Positions 43,841 to 52,359 of a stretch of 52,359 nt of DNA are shown here, piece by piece (position 1 is the stretch's first letter; every line of letters starts with the position of its first letter). This DNA is from Neocallimastix lanati (nom. inval.) (lineage: Eukaryota; Neocallimastigomycota; Neocallimastigomycetes; Neocallimastigales; Neocallimastigaceae). The position numbers and the translations under genes are program-made. The notes below the pieces were generated by a model. The model was not told the DNA's origin. It made no database searches and worked only from the letters and a program-made list of their open reading frames with translations. The stretch is from the NCBI GenBank assembly GCA_016946835.1, contig JACVTC010000078.1, forward strand, positions 860,001 to 912,359, in the 5' to 3' direction.

Positions 43841-46800
43841 ATGAAGGACTTCACTCGGAGTCCAATTCATCAAAAAATGTAAAAACAATTTATTATAACT
43901 TTCCTTCATTTGATAACATCACAACCCAAAAACTACCTTCAACTTTTCTCTTATTCCATTGCTACATTCCAACAAGACTACCAATTAATAATAATAAATT
44001 AAAAATTAAAAATAACCAAAAAATTACATCTGAATCTATGCTAGATTCTGGATCATTTTGTAATTTTATTACAAAAAATTTAGTTCAAAAACTAAATTTA
44101 AAAATTTATAATTTAAAAAATAAAATTTCAGTCAAAGGTATATCTGGTTCTACTACTAAGATAGATCAGTATGTTTGGCTAAAATTTCAAATAAAAATAC
44201 AAAAGAATAAAAAATTTTATTTTAAAAATTACAATGAAAAATTTCTAATAACAAATTGCATACCAACTGATCTACTTTTTGGTAATCAATTCATGCGAAA
44301 ATTCAAAATTCACTATAATTATGATAAGAATATATTATATTCTTACTTAAATTATTATTTTTCAAATAAAAATAACAAAAATCCTAATAAATATTGCAAA
44401 AACAATTTATATCTACAGTCGATGAAAAATAAAATTTTAAAAAATTATTTACTTTTTAATAAATCAATAAAAAAATTTAATTATAAAAATTTTTCAAAAA
44501 ATTTAAAAAAATTTGATCAGAAGTTTAATTATAATAAAAAATTTTTTAATAAAAAACTTAATAACCTTAACCTTAATAAATTTTCAAAATTTTGTGATAA
44601 ATTTAATTATAAAAAATTTTTTAATAAAAATCATTATTTTATTAATAAATATAAATATTATTTCAAAAAACAAAATAAATATTTAAAAAACAATTTTAAT
44701 TTAAACAATGACTATAATTACAATTTTTTAATATATTCCTTCTTATCAAATAAAGAAATTAATAAAAATGACAATGAAGATCCAAATATTGAAGATATTC
44801 CGCTTCAATATCGCGATCTATTTATTGTTTTTAGTAAAGCCGAAGCCGATAAACTTCCCCCACATCGTTTAACCGACTGCAAAATAGTGCTGGAGAAGGA
44901 CGCTTCCCTTCACTATGGTCCAATCTATCCCTTAACCGAAGAGGAAAATAAAGTTTTGAAAGAATATATAAAAGAAAACCTAAAAAAAGGATTTATTAGA
45001 CCATCTGAATCACCTGCAGGTTATCCAGTTCTATTCCAAAAGAAAAAAGATGGTACACTTCGGTTATGCGTAGACTATAGGAAGTTAAACGCTATTACTA
45101 TAAGAAACTCGTACCCCATACCTCTTATTAATGAAATTATTGAAAAGGTTAAAGGAGCAAAGTATTTTACAAAATTAGATTTACGTTCAGCCTATAATTT
45201 AATCCGTATTAAGGAAGGGGATGAATACAAGACAGCTTTCAGAACTAAATATGGTCACTATGAATACTTAGTTATGCCATTTGGTTTAAAAAACGCACCA
45301 GCTACTTTTCAATCGTTTATTAATTCGGTACTAAGACCATATTTAGAAAAAAGTGTTATTCTTTATTTAGACGATATTTTAATCTACTCCAAAGATTTAA
45401 AAGAACATCATAAACAAGTTAGGGAGGTTTTGCAAGCATTAATTAATAATAACTTATATGCAAAATTAGAAAAATGCGAATTTGATAAAGAGAAAGTTGA
45501 ATTCCTTGGATATGTATTATCAGGTCAAGGTGTCACTACCGATCCGAAGAAAATAGAATCAATTAAAGACTGGCCTCAACCAAATAACTTAAAGGACGTA
45601 CAGAGGTTTTTAGGTCTTTGCAATTATTATAGAAGATTTGTTAAAGATTTTGCAAAAATTGCAAAACCTTTACATAATTTAACCAGAAAAAATATTAAAT
45701 TTAATTGGAATAACAAATGTGAAGAATCATTCTCAGAATTAAAGAAAAGATTAACCAGTTCTCCAGTTTTATTCCATCCGGATAATAATAAACCATTTAT
45801 TGTTGAATGTGATGCAAGTAACTTTGCCCTTGGTGCTGTTTTATCACAAAAGGATGATAATAATAAATTACATCCAGTTGCATATTTCTCAAGAAGCTTA
45901 CAAGGTGCAGAAATTAATTATACTATTACAGACAAGGAGTTGTTAGCTATTAGAGAAGCCTTTTTGGCATGGAGACATTTATTACTTGGTGCGAAATACA
46001 AAGTAACTGTTTATACTGATCATAGGAACTTATTATATACCCTTGGTGGTAAAATTGGTAATCAAAGGCAACATAGATGGCATATGTTCTTCCAAGAATA
46101 TAATTTTGAATTAATTTATAGACAAGGTTCCAATAATGGAAAACCTGATTCTCTTTCAAGAAGACCAGATTATATAAAAAATAATGAAGAAACTAAAACC
46201 GAAAATATTCTTGACATAAAAAATGTAAAGGAAGTTCCATGTTTTATTGGTGTTGTTAGCGATCTTTTAGAAAGAATTATAGAAGCTACAAAAACAGATG
46301 CCACAGCTGATGATATTAGACTCTATTTTAGCCCACAGAATATTAAAAATGATATGTCCTATAAACCCTTTAGGAAAATGAATAAGTTCAAAATAAAGGA
46401 TAATATTATATTATATAATAATTTAATTTATATTCCTGAAATTTTAAGATTAGAAATCTTAACTAAATATCATGAAAAGCCTTCCGCTGGTCATCTTGGA
46501 ATTAAAAGAACTCTTGAATTAATTACAAGAAACTTTTGGTGGCCCAAAATGCAAGATGATGTTATAAAATTTGTCAATTCCTGTGAATGTTGTGCAAGAA
46601 ACAAAATTAATAGACATAGGAAATATGGCTTTCTACAACCGTTGGAAACACCTGATAGACCTTGGAAATCTATAGAAGTTGACTTTTTATGTGGCCTCCC
46701 TGATTCAAAGGGATATACGGTAATAATGGTTGTAGTGGATCGTTTTTCTAAAATGATTCACTTAATACCTTTTAAACAAATTCCTGATGCAAAACAAACT

Positions 46801-47727
46801 GCCAAAGCATTTATGAATAATGTTTATAAATTACATGGCCTTCCTTATGATATGTATACAGATAGAGGTCCTCAGTTTACAAGTGCACTTTGGAAAGAAT
46901 TCATGAAATTACTTAATATTAAATCCAAATTAGCTACAACAGATCATCATGAGACTGTTGGTCAAGTTGAGAGATGTAACTCCTTTATTGAACAGTATTT
47001 AAGAGCTTATTCAAGATCTTATTATCACGACGATTGGATTAATTGGATCTATCTTGCAGAGTTCGCTTATAATAATTCAGTCAATGAATCTACAAAAGAA
47101 ACACCTTTCTTTATTAACTATGGATTTCATCCATCTATGGACGAATATTTCTTACTACCCCAAGTTGATACTAATAGTAAATTTATTAAAAATGTAAGTA
47201 CAAGTTTTAATCATATTAAAGATGTCTTATTAAGATCTAAAGAATTATATAAAAATTATGCGGATAAGAAAAGGATGCCACCTCCTGTAATAAAAGAAGG
47301 TGACTTGGTTTGGATTCAAGCACCTCCTTCCTTAAATATTGAAGATTGTTCTAAACTCGCTCCTTGCAAATATGGACCTTACAAGGTAATCGATGTTTTA
47401 GAGAATAATAATTATAAAATTGATCTTAAAAAGTCACCTTTTCCAAAACATCATCCAATCTTTCATATCTCTGAATTGGAACCTTATGTCCCAACTCCGC
47501 AAAAGTTTTTAAATAGAAGTTCGCACAATGAATCCATTAATGATATTATTGAAATTTCTGGATTTAGGACAAACTACAAGAAAAACTGCTACGAATATAG
47601 AGTTAGATACAAATATAAAAGTTCAAGTAATTGGGTGCCTTCTTATGAAGTTGAAAATAATCCAAGGAATCAAAGAATATATCAAGAATATTTAAAGAAT
47701 AATAGAAAATTCACTTCTCTTTCTTAT

Positions 47728-47733
<6 letters not shown>
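43828..47733 (+). CDS. pol: Chromovirus Pol: protease-RT-RNase H-integrase-chromodomain
   Basis: Replication polyprotein. The first ATG (44038) falls at the protease active site (LDSGS), too late for a complete protease; the open frame upstream and the frameshift signal indicate synthesis as Gag-Pol. Counting from 44038: protease DSG at 3-5 and LLFGNQFM; a Lys/Asn/Phe/Tyr-rich spacer at about 95-245; RT with LCVDYRKLN, TKLDLRSAYN, MPFGLKNAP and catalytic YLDD (443-446); RNase H with ECDASNFALGAVL and TDHRNL; integrase HHCC (H..H at about 813-820, C..C at about 846-849); the DDE core in VDFLCGL, TDRGPQF and GQVERCN; then a C-terminal chromodomain of about 50 residues (YEYRVRYKYKSSSNWVPSYEV). 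All catalytic residues are present and there is no stop. The chromodomain implies chromatin-directed integration. Confidence 0.92.
43831..43870 (+). promoter_or_regulatory. Programmed -1 ribosomal frameshift signal, gag-pol
   Basis: The slippery heptamer A AAA AAC (43831-43837) is in the gag frame right before the TAA stop. Slipping back one base enters the pol frame, which is open from 43828. Downstream, ATGAAGGACT (43841-43850) pairs with AGTCC-AA-TTCAT (43859-43870) around an 8-nt loop. The inner GGACT/AGTCC stem starts 8 nt after the heptamer, a typical spacing. Confidence 0.82.
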
Positions 47734-47781
<48 letters not shown>

Positions 47782-48185
47782 ATTATACTTAAGCTATAAA
47801 TAGTATATTAAATAATAATATTTCAAAATTAAATTAGTTAATTTAAAATTTTACATTTCAAAATTTCAAAAATTTTTAAAAAATCGAAATTTAATAATAC
47901 TTTATTTATTTTTACATTATTATATTCATTAAATTATAAATTTTCACTATATTTAAAAATTTTCAATTTAATGCATAAAATTAAGATGAAATTTCAATTT
48001 CAATTTCAAAATTTCAATTTTACATTTTTTCAACGAAATTTTTAATAAAATTCACACCATTATATTTCTCGATATTTAATTTTATAACAAAATTTTAATT
48101 TCAGTAAATTTTGACAATTTCGAAATTTCCATGAAATGGCCACTTGTAATGTGTTCTTTAAAGGACTCATGTGACCTTTTTACTT

Positions 48186-48221
<36 letters not shown>

Positions 48222-48308
48222 TTAAAATATACAATTTTATAAATATAATAATTTCTTTATGTAACGTTACACAAAATCGTCTGGAATCCGATTTTTGTGG
48301 AAGGGCGT
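47734..48308 (+). other. Chromovirus 3' untranslated region with polypurine tract
   Basis: 575 non-coding bp: an A-run of about 46 right after the pol stop, AATTTCAAAATTTCAATTT-type repeats, and a second A-run (48187-48217). The probable plus-strand primer GTGGAAGGGCG (48297-48307) lies one base before the 3' LTR. Confidence 0.7.
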
Positions 48309-49043
48309 TGTCGAAATTACAACTGAATTAAATTTCAATTTCAATTAATTTCAATTAAAATTATTAAAAACAAAATAATTAATAAAAATTTATAATTCAT
48401 TAATTATTCTTTAAATTTTATTTATTTTATAATATTATAAGTTATTTGATCATCTTAGGACCAGCTTAGGCCTACTGATTCTAATGATATCATATTAAAC
48501 TTAAATATTATTAATAAATAAAATATTTATTAACATGAATCATTTGGTCATGTCATCCTTGATTCATAAATTAATGTTTATGTATTAATTTATGTTATAT
48601 TGATTTAATTAATTATTAATTATTAATTACTATATTAAATATTTAAATTTAATATTATATTATATATATTAGCTAATATATTAGATTAAAAAATATAATT
48701 TATTTATATTAAACATATTCTTATACTAAATATTATTATTATCAACTTTATATTATTATTATCAATATTCTCAAACCTACAAAGTATAAAAAGAAAATTC
48801 AAATTTATCTTTTTGTCCTTTGTAAGGTTATAGTTAACCTATTATAATATAACTATATATTTTTATTAATAAATAAAAATTTTTATCATATCAAACCAAT
48901 TATTAGTTTTAATTAAGTGTTAAATTAACAAATTTAACTTTATAACTCTTCTATTTTAGTAATTTACTTATATCTATATAGTTATATTATATAGATATAT
49001 CAACCTGATTCCTCGTTAAATTCAACCTGTTTACTTTTTAACA
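48309..49043 (+). repeat. 3' LTR of the chromovirus
   Basis: 735 bp, apparently identical to 41992-42726, and followed by the AGTAA duplication. Confidence 0.95.
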
Positions 49044-49098
49044 AGTAAAGAATTATTAATAATAAAATAAAGGTTATTAATTCATTCTTTACCATCAG

Positions 49099-49422
49099 TG
49101 TTAAGGTTTTAGAGAATTAAATAAAATAAAGTAAGGAAACACAAATTTTATTTATTTATTTATTATTTTTATTTATAAATTTATTTGATTTTATTTTATT
49201 TTATTTTATTTTATTTGATGATATTTAAAAATTAGTAGCAAAATTTACAACTATTTATACTTTTTTTTTCAAGGCATAAAAGTTGTTCTTGCCACTAAAT
49301 TACATTTTATTATTATTTTTCTTTTTATATATAAAAACTATTAAATTTAAATTGATTTTTATAATCAATTATATAAAATTTAATTATAACAATATAAATA
49401 AAATACATTTATAATATTAATA

Positions 49423-49474
<52 letters not shown>

Positions 49475-49961
49475 CTATCTAAAATATTACTAATAAGAAT
49501 TTATTTAATTGGCTAAAATTTTTATTACAATCTGTTAAAATATTCAAATAAAAATAAAAATACTATTCTAATATAAAGGTTTTTAATAAAATAAAATATT
49601 TTTCAATATAAAATAAAACATTTCGATATAAAATTTTATAATAAAAGTTAAAATATAATATATAAATTTTTAATTATCAATATATAAAAATATTATTAAT
49701 ACAAATTTTCATTATTAATATAAAAATAAAAAAATAAGATTTATTATTAATATTGTTAATATAAGTTTTAAATATATAAAAATATTACTATTAATATAAG
49801 ATTTAATATAAAAATTATAAAGTTTAATATAATTTTTGATCTAATTTTTAATCTTTGAATTTAAAAATTTATTAAAGTACAAAAATAATAATGTACACAT
49901 AATGTATTAGAAATAAATCGTAGATTTAATTAAGAATGCATTATTTAGTACATTCTTATCA
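49099..49961 (-). repeat. LTR-c: LTR adjoining the minus-strand gypsy pol
   Basis: Lies directly downstream of the pol frame on the minus strand, where a 3' LTR belongs. On the minus strand it starts TGATAAGAATG, preceded by the G-rich TCGGGGCATCT, and ends ACCTTAACA. It holds a T-run of about 40 on the plus strand (49429-49469) and a small terminal foldback (49931-49938 with 49951-49958). Its ends match LTR-a. The partner LTR would be outside the window. Confidence 0.7.
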
Positions 49962-49979
49962 AGATGCCCCGACGAAGAC

Positions 49980-52359
49980 TCAAGCTTCTCTGTAAGCGGA
50001 GTTAAACTTTACTAAATTTTTAAAATGAACATTCCTATCGAGTTGTTTCCCAGTTTTCTGATCGATTAAGGTTGCCGTGTTGAATTGAATTTTTAAAATT
50101 TTAAATGGTCCATTGTAATATGGTTCTAGCTTAGTGCGGCTAAAGTTTCTAACAAGAACAAGATCACCAGCTTTTAATTCTTTTCCTTTTTTCATACTTA
50201 TTTGTTCTTCTCGTCTTGTTGCCCAATACTTGTTAGCATTCTTCACATTTTCGCATGCTTCTCTAGTCCATTGATAATGACGAACAAATTTTTCCATTAA
50301 AATTTCATCATACGATTTACCTGCATTTTCAATTGTTCTTATGGCTATATCATAAGGCTGTTGGTCTTCTCTTCCATATACTAATTCAAAACTAGAATGT
50401 CCGGTAGCTGTGTTTTTGGTAGTTCGAAGTGCCCATAAAGCAGAAGGTAAAACTTCATCCCAATCTTGATTTTTCCTTCCTAATAAACGAAGTAATTTTC
50501 CAATTTCTTTATTTCGGTTTTCAGTGAGACCATTGGATTCAGGGTGATAGGTAGCTATGAATTTTACATAAACATCATAAAGATCAAGAAAGATTTTAGT
50601 CATATCAGAAGTGAATTGGACTCCATTATCTGTAGTAATAACTTGAGGTACACCATGTCTTGCAAAAACGTTTATTAAAAATTTAATTATATCAGAGGAA
50701 GTTATGTTTTCAGTGGGTTCGGCTTCAACCCATTTGGTAAAGTAATCAACAGTTACTATAATATATTGATTATTATTTCTTGTTTTTGGTAACGGTCCTA
50801 TAATATCTAATCCTAAATGCACAAAGGGACCCTCCACTTTAGTTGGATGGTTTTCGGTTGGTTCTGGATATGGTTGAGGACGATTTAATTGGCATTTTTC
50901 ACAATTACTAACAATTCTTTTGATATCTTTAATCATATGATTCCAATAAAAGTTTTTCTTAAGTCTTTGATATGTTTTGTAATATCCTTCGTGGCCAATA
51001 TTATGAGCTTCTAAAATTAATTTAAACCTTTCATTTTCGTCCGTTATTAATTTTCTATAATTTCCATTGTCGATAAAGTAATCTTCACCATCAATAACAG
51101 TAAACTTTTCATTAATAAATTCCTTTATAACCTTAGATAATAATTCTTCATTATTTCCATTAGTAATTTTTGTTAATAATATCTTTCTCTCTTCCTTACT
51201 TTTCATTCTTGAAAGAGCATCAGCTAACACATTCTTTTTGCCTGATTCATATTTTATATTAATTCCGAGCATACTAGCGGTTAGACACCATCTTGTTTGC
51301 CTTGCATTCAAAGGTTCTTTATTCTTAAATAAACCAACTAATGGTTTATGATCTGTGTAAATAGTTGTAGGTAATGGATTTCCTTCAATATAAGATTTAA
51401 ATTTAGTCATACAGTAAAACAAAGCGGTTCCTTCTAAATCGGTAATACCATAATTCTTTTCAGCTTTCTTTAAACTTCTACTTATAAAGTGTATTGGATG
51501 CTCCTTACCGGTTTCTTCTTCTTTTTGTAAAAGAACTCCACCAATTCCATTATACGAAGCATCAGTTCTAATGATAAAAGGTTTGTCAAATGACGGAAAT
51601 TTTAGAATAGGTGCATTGATTAATTTTTCTTTTAGGAGTTCAAAGCTTTCTTGTTGTTCTTTATTCCATTCATATTTGGTATTCTTTTTCAATAATTTAC
51701 ATAAAGGTGAGGTAATTTGAGCATATTTAGGAATAAAATCACGATAATATCCCACTGCTCCTAAAAATGATCTTAATTCATGAAGTGATGAAGGGGCTTC
51801 CCACTTCTTAATAGCTGTTATCTTACTTTCCATGGGACTTAATCCTTTAGTAGTAAGTTTGTGACCTAATACATCAACTTCAGTTTGAAGAAAATGGCAC
51901 TTTTCAATATTAATTTTTAACTTGTTTTCTTTAAATACTTCTAATACTTGTTTAATATGAATTAAATGTTCTTCGATACTTTTTGAATAGATCAAAACAT
52001 CATCAATAAATACATAAACAAATTCACCAATAAAAGGGAATAAAATTTTATTCATTTCTCTTTGGAAGGTTGAGGGAGCTCCAGTAAGTCCAAAAGGCAT
52101 AACCTTAAATTGATAATTTCCAAACTTAGTAGTGAAAGTGGTTACTTCAACGCTTTCTTCATCCATTAAGATTTGGTGAAAAACCAGAAAATAAATCAAG
52201 AGTTGTAAATATTTTAGATCCTCCGAGACTATCAAAAATTTCATCTATATATGGAACTGAATAAGAATCTTTTTCTGTCATATCATTGACTTTTCGGTAG
52301 TCAATACACAAGCGCCACTTTCCATTGTGTTTTAGAATGAGTACTACTGGAGATGACCA
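49980..52359 (-). pseudogene. Ty3/gypsy pol, partial, one-base frameshift
   Basis: A second gypsy element, unlike the chromovirus. In minus order it shows: RT motifs WRLCIDYRKVND and TTLDLFSGF, then MPFGLTGAPSTFQ and catalytic FIDDVLIYS; RNase H (TDASYNGIGGVLL, YTDHKPL); integrase HHCC (HNIGHEGYYKTYQRLKKNFYW, CEKCQ); the DDE core (LDIIGPLPKT, TTDNGVQFTSD, NGLTENRNKEIGKLL); and an SH3-like tail with GPFKILK. It ends NSAYREA with no chromodomain. The frame is broken at an A-run on the plus strand (52179-52183), where one extra base separates SGF from HQIL; translation from the 52359 side meets a stop soon after. The 5' part lies beyond the window. Either an inactive copy or a homopolymer sequencing error; 754 codons downstream are otherwise intact, which suggests youth. 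Confidence 0.85.

Larger units (their letters stand above)
41992..49043 (+). mobile_element. Complete Ty3/gypsy chromovirus (7052 bp)
   Basis: Two 735-bp LTRs (TGTCG...TTAACA) that appear identical base for base flank open gag and pol frames. The element is bounded by a 5-bp target duplication AGTAA (41987-41991 and 49044-49048). Protein order is gag, protease, RT, RNase H, integrase, chromodomain, which defines a chromovirus. Identical LTRs, open frames and an intact duplication point to a very recent insertion and probable competence. It sits inside an LTR of an older element. Confidence 0.95.
41194..49097. repeat. LTR-b of the older family, split by the chromovirus
   Basis: Removing the 7052-bp chromovirus and one AGTAA copy joins 41194-41991 to 49049-49097, giving about 847 bp. 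It starts TGTTAC and ends TTCTTTACCATCA, like LTR-a. The 40 bp before the insertion (ATATAGGAAAGTAC...AGTAAAGAAT) match LTR-a just before its own foldback. The left boundary is inferred mostly from length, so it is soft. One base (G) separates it from LTR-c. Confidence 0.5.

Noticed and set aside
45950-46159. Minus-strand frame within the chromovirus pol
   Set aside because: Shadow of the real pol frame; no independent coding signal.
48131-48331. 66-codon frame in the chromovirus 3' region
   Set aside because: Lys run from a poly(A) tract overlapping the polypurine tract and LTR start; not a gene.

Overview
The window looks like nuclear DNA of an early-diverging fungus, most likely an anaerobic gut fungus (Neocallimastigomycota). 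It is extremely A+T-rich, with long A and T homopolymers, many ATT/AAT microsatellites and Asn homopolymers in proteins. It also carries intron-containing genes of clearly fungal type: a 199-residue tropomyosin, a tunnel-type (Cet1/Pct1) mRNA 5'-triphosphatase, the Paf1-complex subunit Leo1 and a Dma/Chfr-type FHA-RING protein. Dictyostelium is also AT-rich but is a poor fit to this gene set. The assignment is inference; no rRNA or other species marker is present.

Layout. 1-7866: gene-free AT desert with four arrays of an AAATAAT-like heptamer. 7867-9416: tropomyosin, 4 exons. 10870-16517: a pile of degraded, mostly 5'-truncated LINE copies, two ending in poly(A), with a 19-bp palindromic tandem repeat beside one. 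17290-24588 (minus): one seven-exon gene, assembled here by phase-consistent splicing, for an unrecognised protein of about 1971 residues with six membrane segments. 26878-29068: mRNA 5'-triphosphatase, 8 exons. 30508-32962: Leo1, 5 exons. 33688-34061: a 350-bp, relatively GC-rich SINE-like element with poly(A) tail and a perfect 14-bp target-site duplication. 36328-38571: FHA-RING ubiquitin ligase, 4 exons. 40168-52359: nested LTR retrotransposons.

The last 12 kb has two layers. The young layer is a complete 7052-bp Ty3/gypsy chromovirus (41992-49043). Its 735-bp LTRs look identical by eye, it has a 5-bp target duplication AGTAA, and its gag and pol frames are open. Two expression signals are unusually clear: a canonical A AAA AAC heptamer directly before the gag stop, followed by a stem-loop (-1 frameshifting), and a 10-nt sequence directly after the 5' LTR that is the exact complement of LTR sequence 37 nt downstream of a TATA box (Tf1-like self-priming). 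The old layer is a second LTR family (about 842, 847 and 863 bp). One copy was interrupted by the chromovirus and another borders a minus-strand gypsy pol that carries a one-base frameshift and runs off the window. The LTRs of this family share a terminal foldback whose stem sequence differs between copies while pairing is kept.

Functionally, the capping triphosphatase and Leo1 both act on RNA polymerase II transcripts and lie in tandem, but nothing shows co-regulation. Exon boundaries were set by hand from reading frame, GT-AG and family similarity; cDNA would be needed to confirm them.
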